Of a stretch of 64,000 nucleotides of DNA, positions 22,801-34,465 are shown in pieces. Below the pieces are notes generated by a model. That model was not told the DNA's origin, did not search any database, and was given only the letters and a program-made list of their open reading frames with translations. Within the stretch, counting starts at the first letter, position 1. Each line of letters begins with the position of its first letter. Source of the stretch: Lepisosteus oculatus (lineage: Eukaryota > Chordata > Actinopteri > Semionotiformes > Lepisosteidae); assembly GCF_040954835.1 (NCBI RefSeq), contig NC_090712.1:1497284-1561283 (forward strand). Reading direction: 5' to 3'. The position numbers and the translations under genes were made by a program.

Positions 22801-25800
22801 CCAGGCACTGCTCTAACAAACTCTTATCAGACCAAACCACACACTAAAGAATGGGCATAAACCAGGGTCTCCAACCATGATTCTGGAGACCCCCATTTCC
22901 ACAAAATCCTCGATTTCTTCAGAGCTGGAGCACTCAATCTATGATCAATTAAACAGCTGATTGGCTAAATTACTAAATGTGTTTTAATGGAATGTAAAAC
23001 CGATCATGTGTGTAGCACTAAGCAATGCAAACATGTAGTGTAGGTGGTACAGAGGATGTGGAACAATGAAATAAACAACCAAAATGCACTTTGGATAACA
23101 GAACTTGAACTTGAGGACGTGCTCTTTGCGTGCACAATCTTTCACGCTTTGCTCAGATCTCAGCAATGTTCATCTAGAGCTCTTCACAATGCATGCAGTA
23201 AAAAGACATCAATTCACGATGCAGTTTGCATCTAAACATAATGCATTTGAAAATGTTGATTAACCTTGTGCAGGTTTTTCCATGAGCTGGACCTCATATA
23301 GCAGTTAGGAATGCTAAATCGAACTATATAAACTGCTTAGGAATATACAAGAGAGTTAGATGCAGTTAGATGTTCGCACCTGGACCGCTGTCTTTTATGG
23401 TGATGAGGGGAGCAAAGTGCTGGGAGTCGTAGCCGAGGACGACGGGATACTTGTAGCACTCCTCCGGAGGCCAGTGAAGAGGCAGGTAAATGCCTCCAAC
23501 ATGGAGAGGGGAGAAGGCCGTACCAGACTTCATGCTCCTCAAGACCTGATCTGTTGAATGAAAAAGAAGCACCTGACATATTAACCCCACATATGAGCCT
23601 GAGACTTCAGGGCTTGACAGAGGAGCCAGAGCTAAAACAATCTTGACTGCTGACAGCAGTCATTCAGTCATAAAAAAAACATAGAATTCATCCACTCTCT
23701 TCCTTCACAGTGTGCTTACAGAGAAACCCTGATGCCGACTCTAAAAGTCTACCAAGGTTCAGCCCTGAGTCTGAATTGTTTCTGTTCTACTCCCCGTTAT
23801 CAGTCTTTCTCAATTGTTTCATTATGCTCAGGAATGGGACAAGGCATCTGAAATAACACCCAAGGTCAACATGAATACTGCATGTTGATATTTAGAGTCA
23901 AAACAGAATCCAGGGCCTTTCACAACACTTTCACAAGTGTCAAGAGTCCAGAGCTGAAGTCTTTCCAGTTCTTAACCACTTAAACCTGTGCCGATGACTT
24001 TCCCAAGAAGCAGCAATCTTGAATTTCTAAAGGCAATAACTATATCAGGTTCAAGACATAGTGGAGAATTTGATCTCTAAAGGATTATTCAGTGCAAACA
24101 CTGAGCTGTGCTAAAAACAGAAGAAAAGAAGTAAACATTGTCATCTCTCGGGTGAAATGCTACAGCCCGAGCTCGGCATTTCCATGAGCCGTCCGTCAAA
24201 GGCAGCCCACACACGCTCGAAGACAAAAATGAAAGCTGACCAGAATTTCCAGACTGTGACTGCTTTCCCCTAACCCTTCGGCAAGATTCAAAAACATCTG
24301 GATCTCCAGCACTCATAAAACAACAGCTCTTTCTCCCCTTCAGATGCTGAATGACTCCTCTACCACTCTGGGCTTCCTACACCCTACACTGTCACACTTT
24401 TGGTGTCCCAACACTCTTCTTAGAAATTCCCAGACAAACCTGGGCCCAACTTTTCTCTTTTATGGACATGACAGTAACTGGAAAACACTGCCTTTGAGCC
24501 TTAATCTGGAAGGAATCAAATTAGCCTCTTTGGCTGTGTCAGGCAAGACAAAGCTTAGCACAAACCTTTTTACCTGGGTAAATAAGTCCCATGTGTTTTC
24601 TCAGTACAATTTTGGAAAAAAAAGTGAAAACATCGGGACACAAACCACCGCACAAGTTCCTGTTTCATTCTGTTCGTACCTGCGATGATTATGAACGGCC
24701 TGCGAAGGATGTTGGCCAGAACAAATATGTGGATGTCCTCCAGCGAATCGTACTGAAGGCCGGTGCGACTGGACACTGGAGAGGCCATCTCCACCACTTT
24801 CTCCCACTCCTCTTCCCAGTTCTGTGAAGGAGAATGAGAATTCAGGCCTGGGTGTGCCGGAGAGACTATGGCATATGAACTGCTCATTGCCGATTCACTG
24901 CATCATTAAACAAACTAGATGGAACACTTTCAATCTGACAAGCAGCAATAACAACACACAACTGGTGACTTTGATTGCACTGCATATCTGTTAAACTCAT
25001 CCCTGCAAGAACTTTAGTGACAGGTGACGTTTTCCCTAGGGTGTCAGTCAGGTAGTTAAGGGATCTCAAAAGGAAATCTAGAAGCCACTTCTCCTGATCT
25101 GCAGCTCCTGATCATTGAATTGATCACCTTTCCGTGAGCAGTGCTGGAATCTGTACATAATTCTTTCGTGATATTGAGCAACAACAATAAAATACACTTC
25201 CGGTATTGCCAAGGTTACATAGCCTGTGACGACACAGACGATTTGAGGATGTATTATGAACAAGAGAACAAATCTGCTGACGCATGTGCTAAATTGTCTG
25301 AACACAGGTCTCAGGCTTTAAGTGCAGCTCTGCCATCATCTACCAAGCAGAGCTACATTTAGATGCAGCTTTGTGCTCTTCACTGAACCTTCCTGATTAT
25401 GAGAACCTCACAGCTCTATTTCCTTCTGTGAAGAACAGTGCAGATTCAATACTTTGTGAAGATGGGTCTGAGTGTCACGCTTTCCAAAACCATAACACTA
25501 TGCACCAGCCACTGCAAAGATGTTAATTTTCTGACACCCTTACGTCCAGGTATGAAGAACACTTTTCAGTTTCAATCTTACACTGACCAATTCTCAACTT
25601 ACAATGTTTCTAAAAGCAAAACTAACAGTTAAAAAAGCAGCCTGTCGAGTGCCGACACCCTAATAACACCTGTTTTTTTTTTCCTCATACAAGAAAATAC
25701 CACAAAAATCGTAGGGTGGCGACACAAACCTTTCTAATTTAAGATTAGCTAAAAGATAATCACCCTCTTGTTTACTATTATAGCGTAAGAACAGGAGCAT

Positions 25801-28800
25801 GCATTTTCTATGTCCAAGCTTTAGAAACACAGCTGTTTCGTCTTCGCACTCCAGGGCCTGGCCCATTCTGTGCAGGGAGTGCACAGGGGGAGGCCTGTCG
25901 TGAGGAGAGAACAGCTAACGGACTCACTAGTGTGTTGTAGCGCAGGCCTGTCTGCGTGAACTCCTGCGACTGCAGCAGCTCCATCTGAAAGCGCACTTTG
26001 AAGTTGCGGGTGTCCGTCTCCTTGAGAGCGCCATACAGGGCCTTCCGCAGCACGAGGTCTGTGTCCTGGACCCCCAGCATGTACTGGGAAGCGGCGTGGA
26101 GCAGACAGTTCCCATCACCTGAAAACGGCAAACCAGTCTTCAGTGAGATTCGGCAGCGAGCTCTGCAGGGATCAGACATGTGCAGGGAGAGCCCTGTCTT
26201 TGAGGATCACAACATACACTTGCAAACATGTTATATGCTAATAATAATTCCTTATATACTTGAATAGGGCTCTGGTCATTCTCCTTAAAGCGCTTCACAG
26301 GTGATGGGGACTCCATAATGGGGACACCACCACCAGTGTGCAGCCCCACCAGGATGATGTAACAGCAGCCACAGTGCACCAGTACGCTCACCACACACCA
26401 GCTCTCAGTGGGGAGGAGAGCAGAGTGATGAAGCCAGTTCAGAGATGGGGATTATAAGGAGGCCATGACTGGTAAAGGCCAATGGGAAATTTGGCCAGGA
26501 CATCAGGGTAACACCTCTACTCTTTTCGAGAAAAGCCCTGGGATTTTTAATGACCACAGAGAGCCAGGATCGCGGTTTTACTAGGGCATGAGCACACCGC
26601 AGGGCACACCGCAGGGTGAGCGCCCCCTACTGGCCCCTCTAATACCTCTTCCAGCAGCAGCCTTAGTTTTTCCCAGGAGGTCTCCCATCCAGGAAATGAC
26701 CAGGCTCACACCTTCTGTGCTTCAGTAGGTTGCCAATAGTAAGTTGCAGGGTAACATAACTGCTGGCATGTTAGACATTTTCAGTCCACTTCCAGAAAAT
26801 ACTTGATGTGATTTGTTTTCATGGAGTACAATCTGACCCGAGGCTGCAGTATTTGCTATTATACAATGATCTGTAAGTTATCATTGTGGTGGAAGCTATT
26901 GCTTATAGTCTTTGAACCTTACAGATTTGGAAGAATCAAACAAAAAACCCCTTCCAGTCTATGAAAACCAGGACATTCCCAGGACATTTGTTTTCCTTTC
27001 CATTTCACGTGAAACAAAATGAAAAATGCATTTCACCACGTACGAGGAGCCAGATCGACACCCTTTCATTTTTGTCTTTTGAAAAGTCCTGGCTGTGCTC
27101 TTTCTGGACTTACACAATGTTGTGACCCCAAAGGAATAAGAAAAAAAACAACACCAGCCTCCCCAGAATAAAACAAAATTGAAAAAATAAAAACTGATAA
27201 CAAAGTGTGTAAAAAAAGAAGAAGAAATATTGAGGGAATTTCCACAGCCCTTCTACAGCTGTTTTAATGTGTCTGTGTGCGTCTATTAGCCCCTTAAAAC
27301 AGGAACTGAGGCGGAACTTGGTGATGTTAATAAATTACTGAACACAGCAAGTCTTAACTACATTTCCCACTTGACCACTACAACAGTCCAAGGCCCAAGC
27401 CCTGAATGTCTGAGCACACAAGACAAAAGCATTGAAGTTATTTATTCACAGGCAACATCTCTGCTCCCACTGCTATCAGGAATATCAGAAAGTGTATGGA
27501 GGCCTGGAATCGCAAGAAAGCTCAGGTCAATTCAGTGCTGTTTCCAACTGCCAGGCCCACAGTTTAAAACGTTTTACATGGGCAACTAATTTTCTCTGAA
27601 TTTGTAGCGTTGGATGGGATGGAGTTACACTACGAAAATCTGCTTTTGTTTCAGGTAATCTTTTCTTTTTCCAGAACATTTGAGAATTAGCCTAATCTTG
27701 CTAGCTTAAACACGCACACGTGCACTATTAAAGCAAAGGTGAGGCTCCATCTGATTTCTCCAGACAAACCAGCCCTGACAGAAATACACTTGACTTACAG
27801 ACGAATCAGTTTTCATGTTCTTTTTAATCACCCAAGATTGAGACCAAAGACCCAGAAGCTCGCTTTTCAGTGACTATTCACGCCTGTAGGGTTGATCGCT
27901 TTCCCTCTCATCATATAACTGGTAACCATTAACTCCGAGGCAGATGGCACAACCTTTGCACTGAGCTTCATCGCAGGCAAGGACTCACTTCCTCATTGTG
28001 CAATGAAAGACAAATGGTCTGAGCGCAACACACAGCAGCAGCGATGGAGAAGTGTTCATATGAAATACCCTGAACAGCAAAAAAGGAATTTCCCAGTGAG
28101 CTGTTCTGACTAAGTGCTGGGTGGTAGTCATTGTACTTTTTTTTGTTTCCCTCATCTTATTTGAGACATAAGAACCATGAATTAGCACTGGACTTTCCAA
28201 GGAGGCGTGGCTTTGGCGCTGTTGGAATGGCTGTTTTTTTAAAGCAAATTCTCATGAGCCAATAAAGAGTTTTTTTTCTCTAAAAAGGGGAAGTTTCAGT
28301 TCTTACCGAACACCTACTGCCTTCCTCATTCTGTTCCGTTCCCCTGTCTGGACCAAGAGCAGACCGGCTGAGGCGAGTCAGAGCAAGCGGAATTTTTAAC
28401 TGCTCAGAGAGCAGGGCACAGACACCTGTTGCCAGCACAGGCAGGCGGCAGAACGAGAGGAAAATACCCTACAATCTGACATAGTACCGAGGCTTGGCTG
28501 TGGTGGCCCACCCAGTGCGAGTTCAAAGGGACTTGCAGAAACCCTGACTGACAGGCGGAGAGACAAAGCAAAATAAAAAAAACACCGTTTGACGCAGAAA
28601 ATTTTGAAGCGGGCAGCAAATTCACCCCTGACTCGTAGTTCCTCAAATATCACACCATTATCAAACTTTCTCACCAATAAAATGGAAAATAATTCATTTT
28701 TAGTATTTTCAAAAGTTAAGACATTTCCATTAAATAATTCTATGACTCTTTTAGTGTTTTGACCGGCAGTCTCCTGGGACACAGTGATGGGCTGTGCATA

Positions 28801-30960
28801 CTGTATTTTTTATCTGCTACCACTGAAAAGGAAGGCAAACCCAGTCCACACATCTTTAATAATCTGAGAACCAAAACAAATTGAAAATTGAGGCACAAAA
28901 CAACCTCTGAGACTCTTTTTCTATGTATAAAAATGTTCCCTTGTGTTTTGGTGGGAAAAGACAGAAAAATCTGCTCATACGTTTGCTGCTTTTCTGTATT
29001 TTATAAAAAAGATCCATCACAAGATGCGAGTAAACATATTGAATCAATATTAATAAAGGTATAAAAAAAGGTTGTTTGGAAGGTTCTGTTTTTCTTTTTT
29101 GCACAAGAAATTAGAGTCTGCACATTTATCTGCACATATCTGAACAGATCCTCTTTATGGCCCACTGTGCATTTAAGAAGACACTCTATGTTGTCTTCCA
29201 ACTGACTGCCTTTGGGCTTGATGGATTTCATGGTCTACTCATGATAGAAGATAGAGCTCAAGACGCTCTCTAAGAGGTGTTAAAGTAAAAGATATTACAC
29301 TGAATAGAAATCATGTGTATTCTCTGCCAGAGCAAACGGTTCTAACCAGCATTTATTCACTTTTTGCAAGTTGCCTATGCTGTGTGATAAATGAAGTAAA
29401 ATCCCGTATGAGTTTTAATTTAAGAAATCTGGACATTCCCCAGCAGAGAAACAGTGACTGAAATGCTGCGAGTGTTCAAGGGCAGAGAAGTAATGGGACA
29501 TTCAAATTCTTGGGGGTAAAAAATTCACAGCTACAGATTACACATCCAAATACTCATAACAATAACACAGAATTGATGATGTAACATGCGGGAAATAGAA
29601 ATAATCCAATTCTTACGTGGAGCACAAAGCACTGAAATGTGGGTGCAGCCATCCTGAAATCTCCACACCTGTGAAAAACCTCGAAATCCAAGGTGAGGCT
29701 TATCCCACAGCGCATCTGTGCAGCCCAGCTGTTGCCGACCGGGTGACGTACTTTCAGGTTTATCTGGTATATTTCACCATCAGACATTCCTATCAACATG
29801 TCTTGGATCAACTCCCAACTATCAGGTGATGCGCTGTTTCATTATTCACTGGTATATTATAATATGAGGTAATATTTCTGCGTCATGCGTGCAAGCTATT
29901 GGCCCACTTCAAACTGAGAACAATTTTGATCACAATTATGTCAGGATGGTGGTGTTCTTTATTTTGTTGATATTGTTCATCTCAATGCAATTCTTTAGTT
30001 AAGTAGCCTGGATTAAGTAGCACACATTACTGGAAAAGTTTTTGCATGTACCAAAAGTTAGTTTTAACGTGGGCCTAGAATCTAAATAATGGGAGAATTC
30101 TTGCTTTTAAGTTGTATCATATTTAGATTTTTAAATAACCACAGATCGCTGTGTCTGTTTTCTTTCTCCAAACGAATAAGGCACGAACACGTGACTTGAA
30201 GGAGTAGTGTCACAACTCCTTCATATGCACTACATGACCTGACAAAACATCAAGCCTTAAAAACATGTAGCAGAATAAACTTTCACCTCAACACGCCTGG
30301 GCTACAGTTACTGAGCTGCATCTGCAGAAAGTCCCCGTCTGCTCTCAAGTCTTCCACTTAAGACCCAAGACTGGGTCTTGCATCATCTTCAACCTACTTC
30401 TCTACACCCTGCTCTGTCCTGCTCCTAGCTTTCAGCTGACACTGAGTCTTGTTATGAACCAATATGAATTATCACAAGCCTGCAATAAAGTTTGTACAAA
30501 TGGCTGTAAAGGATGGAGTGGTGTTGTGTTATTGTGTAGTGTAGCACCTGTGTAGACCTTCCGACAGTGGTCTTAAGTTTCAGTCTATTAAAAGCATTAT
30601 TGCTACGTCCACTGGGAGATATGAAGAGTATGCTGCTACCCTGTTAAATCAACTCTGGTGGAACCAATTCTGTCTTGGCTCAAACTCTTCCAACAGGAGC
30701 ACCATCAAAAAAATTGTTTTTTTTGCCAGCAAAGGAACTCGATCACCACAGGTGTGCTTCGACTGTCTTGAACTAAACGAGCAAGCAAGCAAAGCATTTG
30801 ATTTTAATTAAACTACAGATGTGAAAAGCACTTGGAAACTGACTGGTAGTCGTTTCTTTTTGCCGTCTGGTGTAATTGGAGAAGAGAGAATGTGTCAACA
30901 TCAAAAACCATTAAGTCAAGCCTCATCAAGTGTCCGTCACTAATCGGCACACTGCAACAC

Positions 30961-31010
<50 letters not shown>

Positions 31011-33735
31011 TGCTTACACTTATATAGCGCTTTTCTGGACACTCCACTCAAAGCGCTTTACAGGTAATGGGGATCCCCTCCACCACCACCAATGTGCAGC
31101 CCCACCTGGATTACACACTCAATTCAGCCACAGATAGCATTTCAGGCAGTCACAAGGGAAGACTCATGTCTAATGCCCAGGTGTGCCTGATAGCTGCAGT
31201 GCCGAGTGCCGTGAAGCAAGAAATCCCACATTACTGCACTTCTCCTCCAGTCCAGTCTACACAAGCACAGAACACCGAATTCAAGGGCTCCATTGCTACC
31301 CTTACTAATGCCACCTGTATAGAAAACACAGGACTAGGGCTCCATGCAATGAGCTCTGGGCTCCTGCTCTGTTCTTGTGTCTGAAGAACTGTGCCTCTCC
31401 TGCGTCTCCTGACTGTAACACTAATTCCACAGCATGAGGGTTCTGTGATGCAGAGTCCTTGAGTCATTCCTTAACACTGGGCCGGGGGGTTTGGGGGTGG
31501 TGCTAACTCTGACCCACAAAAAAGTCAAAAGCTTAAGACTAGAACAGGGCAGAACAGATTTAAAATCAGTTATGTTATGGGGCTAATTTTACTTCTGGAA
31601 ACAACTGTGGGCGAATAGAGTTCACCCACTCTATAATTATATACTGTAGAGTGGGCAATAAAAAGCTCAGATCTGTCCCACAGATACATGTATTAATTGG
31701 CATGATCTTTGTCTTCCTGTGCTTACTGCAGAGTCATGTGATAAGAAGCTTTCCCATTAGTCATGGTGCTATTGTCCAGTGGCGGGAATGAGCTCCATTG
31801 TCTGTCACCAGTCTGCGTCACTTCCATACAGAGCTCTTTCTTAAAACAATCCCTGCTCTGTCATTCTGAGCTCAGACAAGAAATTCCCTGGAAAAACAGA
31901 ACTATTAACTATGCCGAGTCAGGGATTTTGCTTGTGACAGGAAGTCAAAAAGTCCATCTTCCTGGTAAAACAAAAGCAACCAGGGCCACTGGGAACACTT
32001 GAGGTCAAAAAGGTTAAAAATCTAGCACTGAACTGAAAGTGCCAGATCACCGCTAAAGACTGACCCCAAAATCCACCTCTTTTCACAAGTTCCCCAAAGA
32101 AATCCAAACATCAGATTGACTATTCTCAAGATGTGTCTAAACGAGATCTCTCTTAAAACATTGCCTCGTTGTGTATTGCTGGATTTTCATACCTTAAGCA
32201 AACATGACTGGGTTGTTGATTAATGTAGCCTTTATGGACGGCGATTCAAATTTTGTGGCCTAAATTTGTCCTGACGACTGGAAGCGGTATTGCGTACATT
32301 ACCAGCTTGTCAGCACGTATTAAATGCCCCAGGGCTTACTGGAAAGGAAATGCCCGAACCAGGGGACAGCACTGACGTCCCTACCAGTAGCTCACAGAAG
32401 AATGTGAGCACTCAAAGCTCTAAATGTCTCTGCAGACGCACTCTAGTCCTCACACCCCTTCCATCCAGCGCAGAAGTCCTCTTCGCCGGGGGGGGGGGGG
32501 AGGTGTAAAATGACGTCACTGGATTTTCCAGCGAATGGGGACGAACTGCAGAGATGACACAGAAAGCTGCTCCATGTGGCCCCTGCAGCCGTGACGTCAA
32601 GGTGGTACCCAAGTGACTCAGCCCGTCTTTCTCCGGACCCCTTCTGACTCAAGCCACGAGCGAGACTCGCGCCCCGCGGTACCGCCGGCCCTTTCCAGTC
32701 TGCACGAATGGAATGAGCTCTTCCACAGTGCCCCGTCAGCCTGCTTTCGCTTTTCCCTCTGGGAAGAGCTGAGCTCACGCCCCCTTGCAAGGGACAACGC
32801 AGACAGCAGCTCCAAGTCCACCCCTCACTCAAACTCCCAGATTCAGGTCTGTCTTTCTGCCAGACCATGTCGGTTTGCTGCTGTGCGGACCAAGTCCTGC
32901 TGGAGCCCACATTTCTGGAGACAATCTGGCCTACAAGAGAGGCTTTACTTTACTGGCCACTGATTCAGAATGCCAAAGGCATCGCCGTGATGAAATCCCT
33001 TAACACTTATAAGGTGCATTATATTTCTGAGTAATATTCCCCTGCTGGGATGCTGACAACATGAATACCTGCTTTAGACAGGACCCTTCAATCAAATGAG
33101 TAGCTGTGAGCAACACTCAAAGATAGGACCTCTATCCATGAACTTGTTCTAGAAGACAGGGGACCATACAGGTGAGAATTCCTCTGGAGGTGCTGTGTCA
33201 CCTGGGAGATACAGAAAGGCAGAACTTTGATGCCAGAGAAGGGGGGGACATTCAAGGCTTTCATGCTGGTGGTATCTGGCTGGGGAGAGTTAAATCCCAC
33301 TCTCGAGTATGAAATCTCTCGACTGAACTCAGAACCCCGTGAATGCACACATGCTTCAGACCCACACCACTGAACCCCCCCACCACCACCACCGCCAGCG
33401 CCGGACGGCAGACGGGATGCCCTCTTACCGTTCGTCCGGAGAGGGACGAGCCTCTTGACCTCCCGGCACCAGTTCAGCTTCTTCTCCCGCTCCAGGGACG
33501 TCTGCATGGCCTGGTCCAGGAACGCGGCCTGGATGACCTCCCGGAATCTCTGGGGGAACTGGCTGGTGCGGAACATCTCCAGGGTGTACCTGTGCATGCT
33601 CCGCAGGTGGTGGATGATCCGGAGAGGGGGAGTGGGCTTGACCACATCGTCGGGCACCCGCTCGCGGATCTTCACGGTCTTCAGAAGGTTGCTCACAAAC
33701 AGGAACTTGGGCAGAAAGTTCTGGTCCTGGGACAT
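19620..33735 (-). CDS. tnfaip3: TNFAIP3 / A20 ubiquitin-editing enzyme, complete coding sequence in eight exons
   Basis: Joined exons: 33735-33429, 26118-25928, 24821-24680, 23550-23380, 22702-22522, 22040-21190, 20642-20428, 19874-19620. They total 2313 nt and give 770 aa (human A20 has 790). A20 is a cytoplasmic OTU deubiquitinase and zinc-finger ubiquitin-binding protein that edits ubiquitin on RIPK1, TRAF6 and IKK-complex partners to switch off NF-kappaB. The OTU domain is about residues 1-370, with catalytic C107 in GDGNC, H258 in GYDSQHF and D74, equivalent to human C103, H256 and D70. Seven A20 fingers lie at 388-408, 471-491, 515-533, 586-606, 645-665, 700-719 and 741-761, all with four Cys. 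S382 before finger 1 aligns with the IKK-phosphorylated human S381. All splice sites are GT-AG with matching phases. The start at 33735 has A at -3 and matches the family N-terminus. Confidence 0.96.
20428..20642 (-). CDS. tnfaip3: tnfaip3 exon 8 (zinc finger 5)
   Basis: Acceptor CTGCCTTTGCAG, donor GTGAGA. Encodes residues 615-686 with finger 5 (C645-C665; [12 protein letters not shown] is nearly identical to human). The linker before it is weakly conserved, so the exact acceptor rests on frame and splice consensus. Ends in phase 0. Confidence 0.9.
21190..22040 (-). CDS. tnfaip3: tnfaip3 exon 7 (zinc fingers 1-4)
   Basis: Large 851-nt exon, acceptor GTCCGCAG, donor GTGAGT. Encodes residues 331-614: the end of the OTU region, S382, finger 1 (C388-C408), a Pro/Ser/Arg-rich linker containing ESR436-G437, finger 2 (471-491), finger 3 (515-533) with the short CX2C first pair also seen in human, and finger 4 (586-606), which in mammals binds K63 ubiquitin and carries the E3-type activity. 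Markedly GC- and CpG-richer than the flanking introns, especially in the linkers. Confidence 0.95.
22522..22702 (-). CDS. tnfaip3: tnfaip3 exon 6
   Basis: Acceptor GTCTTTGCAG, donor GTGAGTG. Encodes residues 271-330 ([29 protein letters not shown]), the C-terminal part of the OTU domain. Ends in phase 2. Confidence 0.96.
23380..23550 (-). CDS. tnfaip3: tnfaip3 exon 5 (OTU histidine exon)
   Basis: Acceptor CATTCAACAG, donor GTGCGA. Encodes the rest of D214 and residues 215-270, with [10 protein letters not shown], the catalytic-histidine motif [11 protein letters not shown] (H258) and KDSGP. Ends in phase 1. Confidence 0.96.
24680..24821 (-). CDS. tnfaip3: tnfaip3 exon 4
   Basis: Acceptor CCTTCACAG, donor GTACGA. 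Encodes residues 167-213 ([22 protein letters not shown]), the central OTU core, plus the first base of D214. Junction phases match exons 3 and 5. Confidence 0.95.
25928..26118 (-). CDS. tnfaip3: tnfaip3 exon 3 (OTU nucleophile exon)
   Basis: The acceptor TTTTCAG precedes 26118. The exon encodes the end of G103 and residues 104-166, starting [13 protein letters not shown] with nucleophile C107 and continuing [12 protein letters not shown] and KETDTRNFK. The donor is GTGAGT at 25927-25922. A 5S-derived SINE lies only about 120 bp upstream in intron 2. Confidence 0.95.
26241..26735 (-). mobile_element. 5S-rRNA-derived SINE with 5S head, in tnfaip3 intron 2
   Basis: On the minus strand the element begins near 26735 with a 5S-like segment (GTGTGAGCCTGG, then CTGGATGGGAGACCTCCTGG). 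It continues with the family body, including a CTCF-consensus word at 26619-26633 (complement CCAGTAGGGGGCGCT), and ends in the GCGCTTTAAGGAG... and AT-rich tail near 26241. It is inserted about 120 bp upstream of exon 3 in the same strand sense as the gene. Confidence 0.8.
27234..28094. promoter_or_regulatory. Two kappaB-consensus words in tnfaip3 intron 2
   Basis: GGGAATTTCC at 27234-27243 and GGAATTTCCC at 28085-28094 both match the NF-kappaB consensus GGGRNWYYCC on one strand. They could be intronic autoregulatory sites, but single 10-mers also occur by chance. Confidence 0.3.
28286..28303. promoter_or_regulatory. ETS/ISRE-like composite motif in intron 2
   Basis: AAGGGGAAGTTTCAGTTC combines a PU.1-type GGGGAAGT with an interferon-response-like AGTTTCAGTTC (one base off AGTTTCNNTTTC). 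Suggestive of immune-cell regulation; functional status unknown. Confidence 0.25.
30960..31115 (-). mobile_element. 5S-derived SINE, tail-only fragment, in tnfaip3 intron 2
   Basis: Holds the (AAT)n tract (30961-31010) and the terminal about 100 bp of the family (complement of GCGCTTTTCTGGACACTCCA, then AAGCGCTTTACAGGTAATGG). It stops after CCCCACCTGGAT, so it is strongly 5'-truncated. Confidence 0.75.
30961..31010. repeat. (AAT)n microsatellite
   Basis: About sixteen AAT units at the 3' tail of the SINE fragment. Confidence 0.9.
33429..33735 (-). CDS. tnfaip3: tnfaip3 exon 2 (first coding exon)
   Basis: Encodes residues 1-102 plus one base, the N-terminal OTU region, including the VKIRER and [11 protein letters not shown] blocks and D74. 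The exon itself starts at 33770 after the acceptor CTTCTTTGCAG, giving 35 nt of 5' UTR. The donor is GTAAGAGG from 33428 downward, phase 1, as in human (TN|GDGNC). Confidence 0.96.
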
Positions 33736-34427
33736 CTTTTTCCCCCCCAATAAATAATAATAATACAAATCTGCAAAGAAGAAGCGCACTTATTAATCAT
33801 CGGTCTTAAGGTAACAACCTACAACAAGAACATTTAGATGCACAAAGGGCTCCTGGAGGCCGGCAATGTATCTTTTCCTCCCTTAATTTAGAGTCCCAGT
33901 TAGAAATGACACTCTGGATATCTGTCGGCCCCTTGGGAAGGACCTCCTGTTACTTGACCCACAGTGCATTGCCACCCTGCACTGGCCTGACCGGGAGACA
34001 GGAAGACGGCGCGCGCACAAACCACACACAACCGGCCTCTCTCTTGAATCCCGCAGCTGCACCTGGGTGCCAAGCGGCGCACTGACGCAGGTCCGACCTG
34101 TCACAACGTTCAGGCGCAGAGACCACAAGACCAGGATTACTGGCGCCAGCAGAGTCACTGGTAACTACATGCAGTATTCCAAACCAAAATCACACCCCAG
34201 ATCCTTTCCCCATCCACCCGCACCCCAGCCAGACCTTCCCTTCACATATTTATGTACCTCGACCGGCAGCTCTGGTTGTTGTGCTGGCAACGACCCTGTG
34301 AGCTTTACTGGGCTCAGGCCCAGAATTCTCCAGTCCTAGCCCATCCCGAGCGCGGGACCAGCGTCAGCTGACCTCTAGACGGGCACCTGACCGCGCCTGC
34401 GCCAGAACGCAGGTTGTCAAAACGGGA

Positions 34428-34465
34428 CCAATCCTAACAGTCGCTGCCAGTCAAAACTGACCAAT
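34428..34465 (+). promoter_or_regulatory. Paired CCAAT boxes in a CpG-richer part of intron 1
   Basis: GACCAATCC (34426-34434) and GACCAATCG (34459-34467) lie 33 bp apart beside GCGCCTGCGCCAG, in a CpG-enriched block (about 33940-34500). NF-Y pairs at this spacing are typical of promoters. It could be an alternative tnfaip3 promoter or one for an antisense transcript. Confidence 0.3.

Noticed and set aside
30961..31010. Possible CRISPR or tandem array
   Set aside because: It is a plain (AAT)n tract at a SINE tail; no repeat-spacer structure exists anywhere in the window.
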